A stretch of 64,000 bases of DNA, taken from NCBI RefSeq assembly GCF_008271745.1, contig NZ_VKKZ01000010.1:1-64000 (forward strand). Reading direction: 5' to 3'. Source of the stretch: Rufibacter glacialis. GTDB lineage: Bacteria; Bacteroidota; Bacteroidia; Cytophagales; Hymenobacteraceae. The notes beneath the pieces are model-generated. The model was not told the DNA's origin. It saw nothing but the letters and a program-made list of their open reading frames with translations, and did no database searches. A program made the translations under genes and the position numbers. Positions 28,153-37,763 of this stretch are shown one piece after another; position 1 is the first letter of the stretch; each line of letters begins with the position of its first letter.

Positions 28153-30423
28153 TTAGAGTTTTGCCTTGCACGTTTGCGCGTCTACCACTGCAATGGCCAC
28201 CATGTTGATGATCTCGCGCACAGAAGAGCCTAACTGCAAGATATGCACCGGTTTACGCATGCCCATCAAGATAGGGCCAATGGCTTCGGCACCGCCGATT
28301 TCCTGCAAAAGTTTGTAGGCGATGTTACCGGCCGCCAGACCCGGGAAGATGAGGGTGTTAGCCCCCACGTTCGCCAGTTCACTGAAGGGGTAGTGCTCGC
28401 GCAGCAACTCTGGGTTCAACGCCGTGTTGGCTTGCATCTCGCCGTCAATGATGAGGTCTGGGTAGCGCTGCTTGGCTAGGCGGGTGGCCTCGCGGGTTTT
28501 GGTAGGCACCTGCCCAGAGCTGGACCCGAAGTTGGAGTACGAAAGCACCGCCATGCGGGGCTCGCGGTCAAAGAAGCGCACGTAACGCGCCGTCAAACCA
28601 ATGATGTCTACCAGTTCCTCTGCGCTTGGCTGCAAATTCACAGTGGTATCTGCGAAGAAATAAGGCTCTTTCTTGTTCTGGATGATGTACATGCCCGCCA
28701 CCTTGTTCACGCCTTCCTCCACGCCAATCACGTGTAGGGCGGGCAGAATGGTAGAGGAGTACTCACGGGTAAGACCAGAGATGAGGGCATCGGCTTCGCC
28801 GGTTTCTACCATCATACAGCCAAAGTAGTTCCGGTTACGCACCAGCTTGCGGCAGTCAAACAGGGTAAGGCCTTTGCGCTTGCGCTTCTCATACAGCAGG
28901 TGCGCGAATTTCTCGCACTTGGCATCCTCTTCGCGCGGGTCAACGATCACGCTGCCGGTCAGGTCCATGTTGAACTCCGCGATCATCTCCTCAATGCGCG
29001 CCCGCTCACCTAGTAATACAGGGTACGCCAGTTTTTGCTCCAGTACCGTCTGGGCCGCTTTCAGGATCTTGTAATGGTCAGCTTCGGCGAAGACCACTGT
29101 TTTAGGGTTCTGCCGGGCCTGGGTAATCACGCGGTTCATCAGTTTCTGGTCAATTCCAATGCGCGCCTGCAGCTCCTGGTGGTAACGGTCCCAGTTCTGG
29201 ATAGGGTACCGCGCCACGCCAGAGTCCATGGCCGCTTTGGCCACCGCCGGGCTGATGGTGGTGATCAAACGGGGGTCTAGGGGTTTCGGGATCAGGTAGG
29301 TGCGGCCGAAAGCGATGGAATTGTCGCCGTAGGCTTTGTGCACGATGTCCGGCACGCCTTCTTTCGCTAACTCTGCCAGGGCATACACGGCGGCCAGTTT
29401 CATGGCTTCGTTGATCTCAGTGGCGCGCACGTCCAGGGCTCCCCGGAAAATGTAAGGGAAACCCAGCACGTTGTTCACCTGGTTAGGATGGTCTGAGCGG
29501 CCGGTGGCCATGATCAGGTCTGGGCGGGTAGCCATGGCGGTGTCATAGGCGATCTCCGGGTCTGGGTTGGCCAGCGCGAAGATGATGGGGTCTTTTGCCA
29601 TCAGTTTCACCAATTCAGGCGCTAAAACGTTGCCGGCGCTCAGGCCCACAAACACATCGGCGCCCTCCATGGCCTCGGCCAGGGTGGTGATTTTGCGCAT
29701 GGTCACAAACTGGGCGCGGTAGATGTCCAGGTCGTTGCGCTCTGGGCTGATGATGCCGTCTTTGTCAAACATGACAATGTTGTCAATCTTCACACCCAGT
29801 TCCAGGTAGAGTTTGGTACAGGCAATGGCGGCGGCCCCGGCGCCGTTTACCACCATCTTGATCTTGTCAATGTCTTTGCCCACCACTTCCAGGGCGTTCA
29901 ACAAGGCGGCGCTGGAGATGATGGCCGTGCCGTGCTGGTCATCGTGCATGAGCGGGATGTTCATCTGCTCCCGCAGGGCGTTCTCTATCTTGAAGCTCTC
30001 AGGGGCTTTGATGTCTTCCAGGTTGATGCCGCCAAACGTAGGCTCCAAAGACTTTACGATCTGGATGAATTTGTCGGGGTCGGTTTCATCAATCTCGATG
30101 TCAAACACGTCAATTCCGGCGAATTTCTTGAAAAGCACGCCTTTTCCCTCCATGACCGGTTTAGAGGCCTCTGGCCCAATGTTGCCCAGGCCCAGAACGG
30201 CGGTTCCGTTGGTGATCACGCCCACCAGGTTGCCTTTGGCGGTGTATTTATACACATCATCTTTGTTGGCGGCGATTTCCTTGCAAGGTTCTGCCACCCC
30301 CGGTGAGTACGCCAAGGCTAAGTCCATCTGGGTGCTGACCATTTTGGTAGGCACCACCTCTATCTTGCCGGGTTGCCCCTGGCTATGGTAATTTAGCGCG
30401 TCTTCCTTGTTGATTTTAATCAT
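28153..30423 (-). CDS. maeB: NADP-dependent malic enzyme, phosphotransacetylase-fused
   Basis: A 756-residue MaeB-type protein. Residues about 1-150 form the malic enzyme N-terminal domain ([35 protein letters not shown]), residues about 160-400 the NAD(P)-binding domain ([16 protein letters not shown]), and about 430-756 a phosphotransacetylase-like domain. It decarboxylates malate to pyruvate with NADP. The third domain is regulatory in E. coli MaeB (acetyl-CoA effect) and usually lacks transacetylase activity. A possible promoter upstream on the minus strand has TTTG (30520-30523), 21 nt and TACTTTG (30492-30498). The gene ends in a strong hairpin before ruvA. Confidence 0.96.
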   Translation of the reverse strand: MIKINKEDALNYHSQGQPGKIEVVPTKMVSTQMDLALAYSPGVAEPCKEIAANKDDVYKYTAKGNLVGVITNGTAVLGLGNIGPEASKPVMEGKGVLFKKFAGIDVFDIEIDETDPDKFIQIVKSLEPTFGGINLEDIKAPESFKIENALREQMNIPLMHDDQHGTAIISSAALLNALEVVGKDIDKIKMVVNGAGAAAIACTKLYLELGVKIDNIVMFDKDGIISPERNDLDIYRAQFVTMRKITTLAEAMEGADVFVGLSAGNVLAPELVKLMAKDPIIFALANPDPEIAYDTAMATRPDLIMATGRSDHPNQVNNVLGFPYIFRGALDVRATEINEAMKLAAVYALAELAKEGVPDIVHKAYGDNSIAFGRTYLIPKPLDPRLITTISPAVAKAAMDSGVARYPIQNWDRYHQELQARIGIDQKLMNRVITQARQNPKTVVFAEADHYKILKAAQTVLEQKLAYPVLLGERARIEEMIAEFNMDLTGSVIVDPREEDAKCEKFAHLLYEKRKRKGLTLFDCRKLVRNRNYFGCMMVETGEADALISGLTREYSSTILPALHVIGVEEGVNKVAGMYIIQNKKEPYFFADTTVNLQPSAEELVDIIGLTARYVRFFDREPRMAVLSYSNFGSSSGQVPTKTREATRLAKQRYPDLIIDGEMQANTALNPELLREHYPFSELANVGANTLIFPGLAAGNIAYKLLQEIGGAEAIGPILMGMRKPVHILQLGSSVREIINMVAIAVVDAQTCKAKL

Positions 30424-30548
30424 GTTCCTTCAATTGTGTGTAGTAGTCTATGTGCCCTGCCCAACTAACGCGTGCCGGGTAGGGAGTAATTCAAAGTAGT
30501 GCAAATTTAACAGGTTCACCAAAGGAGTGCTTTGGTTTCTGTCTTCTT

Positions 30549-30584
30549 GTTTAGGCCCTGTTTCCGCCAAAACGCCCGAAAAAC
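30549..30584. repeat. Element A copy
   Basis: Imperfect palindrome (GTTTAGGCCCTGTTTCC left half, GCCCGAAAAAC right half) in the gap between maeB and mltD, directly beside the mltD terminator. Confidence 0.5.
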
Positions 30585-30589
30585 AAAAA

Positions 30590-30615
30590 GCATCCCGGGC
30601 CTAAACCAGAGATGC
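30590..30615 (-). terminator. Terminator after mltD
   Basis: A 10-bp stem with wobble pairs (30590-30599 with 30606-30615) and a 6-nt loop, followed on the minus strand by five T. It lies 22 nt after the mltD stop codon. Confidence 0.75.
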
Positions 30616-30637
30616 CATTTGTACGGTAAGCCCGCTA

Positions 30638-32209
30638 TCAACCCACAATGAGCTTCATGCCAGGTTTTAATTCGTCGCCTTTCAGCTTGTTTGCTTTTCT
30701 CAGTTGCTCCACGCTCACGTTGTTGTAGCGTTTAGAGATGTTCCAGAGGGTGTCACCGGGCTGCACATGGTGTACCGTCTGCAGCTTGGGAGCCTCGGGT
30801 TTCTTGGCGGGTGCTTTTTTAGACGTCACGGCCACGCTGGCCGCATTCTCTTTGGGCATGCCTTCCGCGTCAGGGCCGGCGTGTTTGCCAGCCGGGGTAC
30901 CCAGGTCTTCCGCTGAGGCCAGCAAAGTGGTCTCTGTTTTGGCGGCTTCTTTGGAATTGGCGCCGGAAACGCTGCTTTCGGGCTTGAACAGAACCAGCTT
31001 CTGGTTGGCAACCAGCATATTGCCCTTGATCTTGTTCCAGGCTTTGAGTTGTTCCACCGTCACGTTCTGCTCCTTGGCAATCTTAGAAAGGTTGTCGTTG
31101 GGGCGTACGTGGTAGAAAGATTTGGTGCTGCTGTCTGGTAAAGCCGGTTCAGCCTTGGCCAGGATGGTGGCGGGCACTTCCTGTAAGGCAGGTAGTTTGG
31201 TTCTGGCCGGGGCTCTGTAAGGCGCCACGTAGCGGGCAGAATCCAGAATGGCCATGCGGTTATCGGCCAGGAAAGGGCGCACATCAGCCGGAATGCGCAG
31301 CGGGAAATTTGAGACGTTCTCTGGAATGTGCTTCAGTTTCAGCGCCGGATTCAGGTTCACGATGTGATCCTCGGGCAGGTTGAGTTGCTTGGCCAGCAGT
31401 TTCAGGTCCAGCGGCTGACTGATGAGGAGGGTGTCTACGGCAATGGGCATCTGTACCTTGGCCGGGTACAGGTTATGGTCCTCGGCGTGGTTCAGGGCGT
31501 AGACCAGGGCCGTGAAAGAAGGTACGTAGGCCCGCGTTTCCTTAGGCAGATACGGATAGATTTCCCAGAACGTCTTCTTGCCGCCCGACCGGGTAATGGC
31601 TTTTCTTACGTTGCCCGGACCGCAGTTATAGGCGGCCAGCGCCATCTCCCAGCTGCCGAACATGCGGTACAGTTGTTTCAGGAACTTGCAGGCGGCCTCG
31701 GTTGATTTCTCGGGGTCCATGCGCTCGTCCAGGTAATGGTTCTGCACCAACCTGAAATCATTGGCCGTAGGGGTCATGAACTGCCACAGCCCCACGGCCT
31801 TGGCCGAGGAAACGGCCTTGGGCAGTAACGCAGATTCCACCACCGCCAGATACTTCAGCTCATCTGGCATGCCGTGTTTGGCCAGATATTGCTCAAACAT
31901 AGGGAAGTACAGCGGCTTGCGCTCCAGCACGCGTCGGGTGTATTTCCGGTTCCGGATGGTGAAATAGTCAATCAACCCTCTTACCTGCTTGTTGAACTCC
32001 AGCGGAATCTCCTGTTCCAGACAGCTGAGGCGGTCCTGGATGAGTTCATCGGTTTCCACCGGAATGAACTCCACAGAGTCAACGAGCACCTTGGTAGTGT
32101 CTTTTACTTGCACGACTGGAAGATCCAGAACCGTAGTTTGCCGGGCCTGCACCGCAGTGCCCAAGCCTAATGTAAGTAGAAGGCCAGTAAGAAGGGTAGT
32201 TTTATGCAT
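30638..32209 (-). CDS. mltD: Lytic transglycosylase with LysM domains (MltD-like)
   Basis: A 523-residue exported enzyme. A signal peptide (about 1-22) is followed by an SLT domain with the catalytic glutamate in LAVVESALLP (E125), then AVGLWQFMTPTA and later AYNCGPGNV and YVPSFTALVYA. Two LysM domains bind peptidoglycan: one at about 366-410 and one at the C-terminus (about 477-523). It cleaves the glycan strand with 1,6-anhydro end formation in the periplasm. Its ATG shares one base with the gatA stop codon (TAATG), so the two are coupled; tatA lies just upstream. Confidence 0.93.
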   Translation of the reverse strand: MHKTTLLTGLLLTLGLGTAVQARQTTVLDLPVVQVKDTTKVLVDSVEFIPVETDELIQDRLSCLEQEIPLEFNKQVRGLIDYFTIRNRKYTRRVLERKPLYFPMFEQYLAKHGMPDELKYLAVVESALLPKAVSSAKAVGLWQFMTPTANDFRLVQNHYLDERMDPEKSTEAACKFLKQLYRMFGSWEMALAAYNCGPGNVRKAITRSGGKKTFWEIYPYLPKETRAYVPSFTALVYALNHAEDHNLYPAKVQMPIAVDTLLISQPLDLKLLAKQLNLPEDHIVNLNPALKLKHIPENVSNFPLRIPADVRPFLADNRMAILDSARYVAPYRAPARTKLPALQEVPATILAKAEPALPDSSTKSFYHVRPNDNLSKIAKEQNVTVEQLKAWNKIKGNMLVANQKLVLFKPESSVSGANSKEAAKTETTLLASAEDLGTPAGKHAGPDAEGMPKENAASVAVTSKKAPAKKPEAPKLQTVHHVQPGDTLWNISKRYNNVSVEQLRKANKLKGDELKPGMKLIVG

Positions 32210-33645
32210 TAGGCAGTTACTTGTGGTTGATGGTTCATCAGGAGTTTAGAGAAAGCGAACAGTTGCTCTTCCCCAAATGCTTTGGTCATCACTTGCACCC
32301 CAATGGGCAGCCCTGCGGCGTCATTGCCAATTGGTAACGAAATAGCCGGAATGCCTGCCAGGTTCGCCTGTACCGTGTAGATGTCTTCCAGGTACATGGC
32401 CAGCGGGTCTTTGGTGTTTTCCCCTATCTTGAAAGCGGTGGTAGGGGTAGTGGGTAGGATCAGGAAATCGTATTGGCTCAGGAGCTCGTCGGTTTTCTCT
32501 TTGATCAGGCGGCGTACCTGCTGCGCTTTGGTGTAATACGCGTCATAGTAATCCGCTGAAAGCACAAAGGTGCCCAGGATGATGCGGCGCTGTACTTCTT
32601 TGCCGAAGCCTTCAGAACGGGTTTTCTTGTACATAGAGGCCAGGTCCGTGGCGTTCTCACTCCGGAAACCGTATTTCACCCCGTCGTATCGGCCCAGGTT
32701 GGAGCTGGCTTCGGCGGTGGTGAGAATGTAGTAGGTAGGCACAATGTAGTCCAGGAAGTGGAATTCCACGGGCTCCACCGTATGGCCGTCGGCCTGTAGC
32801 TGGTCCAGCACGCCTTGCACGGCGTTTTTCACCTCCGCGTTCAATCCTGGGCTCTCAAAAGAATCCCGGATGAACCCGATGCGGGCGGGGCGGTCAAAGG
32901 AAAGGTTCTGGCTGTAGGCGGGTACGGGGCGCTGGCTCACGGTGGCGTCAAATTCATCGGCGCCCGCCATTACTTCCAGCAGCAGGGCCGCGTCTTCCAC
33001 GCTCTGCGTGATCACGCCAATCTGGTCAAAAGAGGAAGCGTACGCGATAAGGCCGTAGCGCGAGATGCGCGAATAGGTGGGTTTCATGCCTACCACGCCG
33101 CAGTAGGCAGCAGGCTGGCGTACAGAACCCCCGGTGTCTGAACCGATAGAAGCCAGGCAAAGGTCGGCTTGTACGGCTACCGCAGAACCGCCCGAAGAAC
33201 CGCCCGGCACGCGGGAGTTGTCTACTTCGTTCAGGGCCGGGCCAAAGGAGGAGTTCTCGTTGGAACCGCCCATGGCGAATTCGTCGCAGTTCTGGCGGCC
33301 AATGATGATGGCGTCCTCTGCGAGCAGGCGCTGCACGGCGGTGGCGGTGTAAAGGGATTTGAAACCGTTCAGGATCTGGCTGGAGGCCTGGAGCGTGTGG
33401 CCCTCATAGGCCAGCACGTCTTTGATGCCAATCACCATTCCGGCCAGTTTGCCGGCGGTCCCGGCTTGTAATTTGGCATCCACTTTTTCGGCTTGCCGAA
33501 GGGCTTCCTCTTCAAACACTTCCAGAAACGCGTTCAGATGGCGTTTGGCATTGATGTTTTGCAGGTACCGCTCCACTAGTTGACGGCAAGAGAGCGAGCC
33601 TCGGCCTATCTCCTCGCGGATAGCGTCAAGGGATGTATAACGCAT
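32209..33645 (-). CDS. gatA: Glutamyl-tRNA(Gln)/aspartyl-tRNA(Asn) amidotransferase subunit A
   Basis: A 478-residue amidase-signature enzyme. The Lys-Ser-Ser triad is visible: K75 in GIKDVLAYEG, the cis-serine in GGSSGGS (about S150) and the nucleophile in GSDTGGS (S174). The following CGVVGMKPTYSRISRYGL segment is typical of GatA rather than other amidases. It releases ammonia from glutamine for GatB, which amidates mischarged tRNA. gatB and gatC are not in this window. It lies 3 nt after tatA and its stop overlaps the mltD start by one base. Confidence 0.96.
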   Translation of the reverse strand: MRYTSLDAIREEIGRGSLSCRQLVERYLQNINAKRHLNAFLEVFEEEALRQAEKVDAKLQAGTAGKLAGMVIGIKDVLAYEGHTLQASSQILNGFKSLYTATAVQRLLAEDAIIIGRQNCDEFAMGGSNENSSFGPALNEVDNSRVPGGSSGGSAVAVQADLCLASIGSDTGGSVRQPAAYCGVVGMKPTYSRISRYGLIAYASSFDQIGVITQSVEDAALLLEVMAGADEFDATVSQRPVPAYSQNLSFDRPARIGFIRDSFESPGLNAEVKNAVQGVLDQLQADGHTVEPVEFHFLDYIVPTYYILTTAEASSNLGRYDGVKYGFRSENATDLASMYKKTRSEGFGKEVQRRIILGTFVLSADYYDAYYTKAQQVRRLIKEKTDELLSQYDFLILPTTPTTAFKIGENTKDPLAMYLEDIYTVQANLAGIPAISLPIGNDAAGLPIGVQVMTKAFGEEQLFAFSKLLMNHQPQVTA

Positions 33646-33648
33646 GTA

Positions 33649-34011
33649 TTAAACGTTGGGGTTGTTGGGCGTTGGGTTAGGGTTACCAGGTGCGTTGGTA
33701 TAAGGCGTACCATCATTGTTGTAACCTGGGGTAGGGTTGTTATAACCTTGGTTCTGGTTGTTATAGCCTGGGCCGGGGTTATAAGAATTGTTTCTGTTCT
33801 GGTTATTGGAATACCGGTCATCATTGGCCGAGTTCTCAATATCGTTCTTGATCTCCTTGGTGGCGTCTTTGAACTCCCGGATCCCTTTCCCTAAGCCACG
33901 GGCCAGGTCTGGAATACGCTTGGCGCCAAATAGCAACAGAACAATCACCAATAAAGCGATAATTTCGCCGGTTCCTAAGTTGCCGATGAATAATAAGCTG
34001 GATAACAACAT
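33649..34011 (-). CDS. tatA: Twin-arginine translocase subunit TatA/TatE
   Basis: A 120-residue protein: one N-terminal membrane helix (about residues 3-28, [20 protein letters not shown]), the [21 protein letters not shown] hinge and amphipathic helix, then a highly polar tail. It forms the Tat pore for folded proteins in the inner membrane. The tail (about residues 63-120) is unusual: it is almost only Asn, Pro, Gly and Tyr with PGYNN-like repeats. TatA tails vary greatly and are dispensable in known cases. It is first in the tatA-gatA-mltD run. Confidence 0.93.
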   Translation of the reverse strand: MLLSSLLFIGNLGTGEIIALLVIVLLLFGAKRIPDLARGLGKGIREFKDATKEIKNDIENSANDDRYSNNQNRNNSYNPGPGYNNQNQGYNNPTPGYNNDGTPYTNAPGNPNPTPNNPNV

Positions 34012-34039
34012 AGCTGTACTAAATAAGGTGTTAAGGATG

Positions 34040-34068
34040 TAAAATTAGGGTATAATTTTCAATTACAA
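34040..34068 (-). promoter_or_regulatory. Promoter of tatA-gatA-mltD
   Basis: On the minus strand TTG (34066-34068), an 18-nt spacer and TAATTTTA (34040-34047) approach the Bacteroidota pattern. The predicted leader is about 24 nt. Confidence 0.45.
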
Positions 34069-34250
34069 GGCACGCCAGGTCAAGTTTAAAACGGAAGGGC
34101 CGGCCGCCTATTTCAAATGGCGCGGTTTATTTCAAGGGTTCCTGGTGCGCCTGCGTTCCTGAAGATACCCATTCAAGAGCCAGGACCTACGTTTTTTTAC
34201 CAGCTTGCGGTTTTTTGCGTACGTTTACTTCGGCGTTTAAATTTTTCTCT

Positions 34251-35360
34251 GTGCTCCGGAAGCTTCTTTCTTTTCTTACGTCTTTGTCTACGTTGTGGCT
34301 TTTGCTGGGGGTGGCGTGCCAGTACGTGCCGCCCCATGTGTTCTGGCCCGCCGGTTTTATTGCCATGTCGTTGCCGGGTGCCCTGGTACTCAATGCGGTG
34401 CTGTTGGTGCTGTGGGTTTGGCAGCGTCCTTTGTGGGCATTCTGGCCGGCCCTGCTCATTTTCCTTTTCTGGGGGCAGTATACCCGCTACCTTACCTACA
34501 ACACCTCAGAAGCCAGCCTGGCCCCGGCAGAGGCGCAAATCAAGGTATTGAGCTACAACGTGCGGGTCTTCAATGTGTACCAGCACCTGCATGCGGCAGA
34601 CCCCAGCGTGCCAGAGAAGGAAATGCAATGGGTGGCCGAGCACCCCGCAGACATTCTCTGCCTCCAGGAGTTCTACCATGACAAAACCGAGAACACCTAC
34701 AACAGCCGCAAACGCATTGGCAAGCAGCAAGACCGCGAGATTTACGTAGGCAAGGCCCTCACCAACGACATTGGCGCCGAGTTTGGGCTGGCTATTTTCT
34801 CTAAGTTCCCCATCATAGACAAGGGCACCGTCACGTTTGACCGACCTACTAAAAACCAGGTCATTTTCGTAGACGTGAAACTTCCTTCCAAAGACACGCT
34901 GCGGGTGTACAACATGCACCTGGAGTCAATGGCCATTGAGGAGAAAGAGGTAGCCGCCGCCGTGCAGAGCGAGGCCGGGCTCAAGACCAGTGGCCGTAAC
35001 ATTGCCCGCCGGCTGAAAGGAGGCTTTATTGCCCGCAGCCACCAGGTGGAGCGCCTGTTGGAGCACATTCAGGCCAGCCGCCACCCGGTGCTGCTCTGCG
35101 GCGACCTCAATGACCTGCCCAGTTCCTACACCTATCACCAGCTGCGGCGCTCTCTCCAGAACGGCTTTGAGGAAGGCGGCAACGGGTTCGGGTTTACCTA
35201 CAACGGCCGGCTGCCCATCAGGATAGACAACCAGTTCTTCAGTGACCGCCTCAAACTGCTCCAGTTTGACGTCCTGAACCAAATCCAGTTCACCGACCAT
35301 TTCCCCTTGGAAGCTACTTATGAACTGAAGACTGCCACTGCCGCCCAGGAGGGAGATTAA
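34251..35360 (+). CDS. Membrane-anchored endonuclease/exonuclease/phosphatase family protein
   Basis: A protein of about 369 residues with two or three N-terminal membrane helices (about 1-85) and an EEP domain facing the periplasm or outside. The domain shows the family motifs: LSYNVRVFN, DILCLQEFYHD (catalytic glutamate), the YNMHLES histidine, LLCGDLNDLPSSYTYH and a final FTDHFPLEATYEL. Members are Mg-dependent phosphodiesterases acting on nucleic acids, phospholipids or inositol phosphates; the substrate is unknown. No ATG lies at the right place: the frame can start at TTG 34215 or GTG 34251, and I prefer GTG because the first helix begins right after it. Confidence 0.82.
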   Translation: MLRKLLSFLTSLSTLWLLLGVACQYVPPHVFWPAGFIAMSLPGALVLNAVLLVLWVWQRPLWAFWPALLIFLFWGQYTRYLTYNTSEASLAPAEAQIKVLSYNVRVFNVYQHLHAADPSVPEKEMQWVAEHPADILCLQEFYHDKTENTYNSRKRIGKQQDREIYVGKALTNDIGAEFGLAIFSKFPIIDKGTVTFDRPTKNQVIFVDVKLPSKDTLRVYNMHLESMAIEEKEVAAAVQSEAGLKTSGRNIARRLKGGFIARSHQVERLLEHIQASRHPVLLCGDLNDLPSSYTYHQLRRSLQNGFEEGGNGFGFTYNGRLPIRIDNQFFSDRLKLLQFDVLNQIQFTDHFPLEATYELKTATAAQEGD

Positions 35361-35573
35361 GCGTTTAACTCCTCTTTTGTTGAAAATGGGCTGATAACAG
35401 GGTTGGTGGAAGACAGTCGTAGGTCTGAAGACACTACGAGGTCTCTTTTGTTGATGGGTAATCCGAATCCTCGGCCTGTCCCCTGACAGGATGGAAGGAA
35501 TGCGGCTCAGCCAGCCACTAGGGAAGTTTGGCTTGTGAGGGGATAGGCGTTTGGGGAAAGAGTAATCGGAGAG

Positions 35574-35615
35574 TGTAAACATCCCCTTCGCTCCCTTCAA
35601 AGGGGGAGTATCTGG
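35574..35615. repeat. Element C, single diverged arm
   Basis: This segment resembles the right arm of element C at 17789-17826: the GTAAACA.CCCC opening, the small palindrome of CTCCC and GGGAG, and the TATCTGG end. Only one arm is present. Confidence 0.6.
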
Positions 35616-35658
35616 AATGTGTGGGAGCAATAGAAAGGAGATAGATAATAGAGGATAG

Positions 35659-35755
35659 ATAGCAATGCGTAAGGAGACAAGGCGGTGCCGTTGTCTCTAC
35701 AGGGTTCTCCCTGCTATTTAGACTACTTTCCCCTGTTCCAGTCTTTCCCGAGCGC
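35659..35755. repeat. Element F copy 2
   Basis: Second copy of the approximately 98-bp block at 13262-13360, in the same orientation, with the same GAGACAA...TTGTCTC inverted repeat and the same CCTGTTCCAGTCTT..CCGAGCGC end. Confidence 0.75.
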
Positions 35756-35883
35756 GCCTCGCTTTTGGCCCTGGATAGACGATTACTAATAGGAACAGAC
35801 ATTTCAGGCCGAAAGGGCAGTGCGAGAGGGGAAGACGGGGCCTCGCGGCCGTGAGCGCACGAAGGGCAGCCATGGAACAACCC

Positions 35884-36124
35884 AGCATAAGGGCCTCGCT
35901 GAATCCACCCGCTACGCCAGCAACGGCAAAAGGCGTGCATAGAACAGCCCCATGTGAAACAAGCGGCTGGGAGACGCAGTTTTGGTTGTTGGTGAGAACA
36001 CCAACAACGGCGAACAAGGGAGCATAAGGGCCTGTGCCAATACTCGCCACTACGCCAGCAACGGCAAAAGGCATGCACGAATTCTGTCAGCAACGGCATA
36101 AGGCCTGCACAAAAGGCCTGCACC
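35884..36124. repeat. Imperfect tandem repeat, 137-bp period
   Basis: Two 57-bp segments (35884-35940 and 36021-36077) share the GCATAAGGGCCT opening and the CTACGCCAGCAACGGCAAAA part and are offset by exactly 137 bp. Two shorter pieces of the second half follow (36086-36110 and 36111-36123). A perfect 10-bp hairpin lies between the two long copies. Confidence 0.75.
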
Positions 36125-36260
36125 GTCAGAAGTCTTCCGTTTCAAACCTCCTTTCCAGAAAGTAACCCCAAAACCACCAACTCCCTTAAGGCAAAACAAA
36201 AGAAAAGGCTGCTAAACACCACTAACGCCGTACCCTTACCACAAGTACCAGTAAGTTTTA

Positions 36261-36268
36261 TAATTTTG
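36261..36268 (+). promoter_or_regulatory. -7 promoter box of cysS (leaderless)
   Basis: TAATTTTG matches TAnnTTTG and ends exactly 4 nt before the cysS ATG, so the transcript likely begins at the start codon. No clear -33 box is seen. Confidence 0.6.
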
Positions 36269-36272
36269 CCCC

Positions 36273-37763
36273 ATGAACCACCCATTGTCTTTATATAATA
36301 CCCTCACCCGGACCAAGCAACCCTTCACCCCCCTGGAAAGCCCGCTCGTGGGCTTGTATGTCTGCGGGCCCACCGTCTACGGACATGCCCACCTGGGTCA
36401 TGCCCGGCCCTACATCACCTTTGACGTGCTGCGCCGCTACATGCAGTACCTGGGCTACAAAGTGCGCTACGTGCGCAATATAACTGATGTAGGCCACCTG
36501 CAGAACGACGCCGATGACGGGGAAGACAAGATTGAGAAATACGCCAAGGCCCACCAGCTGGAGCCCATGGAAGTGGTGCAGCAGTACACCAACAGCTTCC
36601 ACCTGGACATGGCCTCGCTGAACATCCTGCCCCCCGATATTGAGCCGCGGGCCTCGGGGCACATCATTGAGCAGATTGAGATGATCCAGGAGATCCTGGA
36701 CAACGGCCTGGCCTATGAATCGAATGGATCGGTGTACTTTGACGTGCCGGCCTATAACAAAGACCACCGTTACGGCAAACTGTCTGGGCGGGTCATTGAG
36801 GATTTGCTCAACAACACCCGTGAATTGGACGGGCAGGAGGAAAAACGCTCGCCGCTGGACTTTGCGCTGTGGAAGAAAGCCTCGGCCAGCCACATCATGC
36901 GGTGGAACTCGCCGTGGTCAGAAGGGTTTCCAGGCTGGCACCTGGAGTGCTCGGCCATGAGCCGGAAATACCTGGGGAAACAGTTTGACATCCACGGCGG
37001 CGGATTGGACCTCATGTTCCCGCACCATGAGTGCGAGATCGCGCAGAGCCAGGCCAGTCATAACCACACAGACGCGGCCCGTTTCTGGATGCACAACAAC
37101 CTGATCACCATCAACGGCAAGAAGATGGGCAAGTCGCTGAACAATTTTATCACGCTGGGCGAGTTGTTTACGGGAAGCCATGAGGTGCTGCAGCAGGCGT
37201 ATTCGCCCATGACGGTGCGTTTCTTCATCCTGCAGGCGCATTACCGCAGCACGCTTGACTTCAGCAACGAAGGCTTGCAGGCGGCCCGCAAAGGCTACCT
37301 GAAGGTGATGAATGGCCTGCGCATTCTGGATCAGCTGCAGTACCCGACCGGGACTGCCGCCGTAGACGCCAAAGCCGACGAGGAGATCCAGAAACTGACT
37401 TCTGAACTGTTCGTTCCCTTGAACGATGACCTGAACACCGCCAAATCCATTGCCGCGCTGTTCAACCTGCTCAAGAAGATCAACAGCATGCACACCGGCG
37501 GCTTTAAGCTGGAAATCCTCTCTGAGGAGACGTTTGAGCAGATGCGCCAGCAGTACCGCACCCTGGCGCTGGACGTGCTGGGCCTGAAGATAGAACAGAC
37601 AACTGATGCCCTCACGTTGTTAGAGGTAGTACTGGGATTTTACAAAGAAGCGAAGGAAACCAAAGACTACGCCAAGGTAGACGCCATCAGGGCGCAGCTG
37701 AAAGGACAGGGCATTGTGATAAAAGACATGAAAAGCGGTATTGACTGGGCTTATGAAGAATAA
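36273..37763 (+). CDS. cysS: Cysteinyl-tRNA synthetase
   Basis: A 496-residue class I synthetase. The HIGH-type motif is HLGH at residues 40-43 within [13 protein letters not shown]. The KMSKS motif is KMGKS at 284-288. Zinc ligands are in YVCGPTVY (C31), WHLECSAM and HHECEIAQ. The C-terminal helical anticodon-binding part ends normally. It charges tRNA-Cys. A promoter box lies 4 nt before the ATG. Its last 11 nt overlap the start of the following lipoprotein gene, which suggests coexpression. Confidence 0.97.
   Translation: MNHPLSLYNTLTRTKQPFTPLESPLVGLYVCGPTVYGHAHLGHARPYITFDVLRRYMQYLGYKVRYVRNITDVGHLQNDADDGEDKIEKYAKAHQLEPMEVVQQYTNSFHLDMASLNILPPDIEPRASGHIIEQIEMIQEILDNGLAYESNGSVYFDVPAYNKDHRYGKLSGRVIEDLLNNTRELDGQEEKRSPLDFALWKKASASHIMRWNSPWSEGFPGWHLECSAMSRKYLGKQFDIHGGGLDLMFPHHECEIAQSQASHNHTDAARFWMHNNLITINGKKMGKSLNNFITLGELFTGSHEVLQQAYSPMTVRFFILQAHYRSTLDFSNEGLQAARKGYLKVMNGLRILDQLQYPTGTAAVDAKADEEIQKLTSELFVPLNDDLNTAKSIAALFNLLKKINSMHTGGFKLEILSEETFEQMRQQYRTLALDVLGLKIEQTTDALTLLEVVLGFYKEAKETKDYAKVDAIRAQLKGQGIVIKDMKSGIDWAYEE

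Larger units (their letters stand above)
35361..36272. other. Gene-free repeat-rich region
   Basis: About 900 bases hold element C-like (35574-35615) and element F (35659-35755) copies, a 137-bp-period repeat (35884-36077), a perfect 10-bp hairpin (35985-35994 with 35999-36008) and the cysS promoter box. A long minus-strand open frame (35518-36123) reads through the repeats but shows no protein family and has a cysteine/arginine-rich composition. Confidence 0.6.

Noticed and set aside
34215-34250. TTG start for the EEP-family gene
   Set aside because: GTG 34251 gives a better N-terminus for the first membrane helix; the 12 upstream codons have no clear value. The choice remains tentative.
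35518-36123. 201-codon minus-strand frame in the repeat region
   Set aside because: It reads through tandem repeats and elements C and F, which gives repeated CRCWRSG peptides; codon use is unlike its neighbours and it has no family.
35884-36124. Possible CRISPR array
   Set aside because: Repeats are long and imperfect with 137-bp spacing and few units; no cas genes are near.
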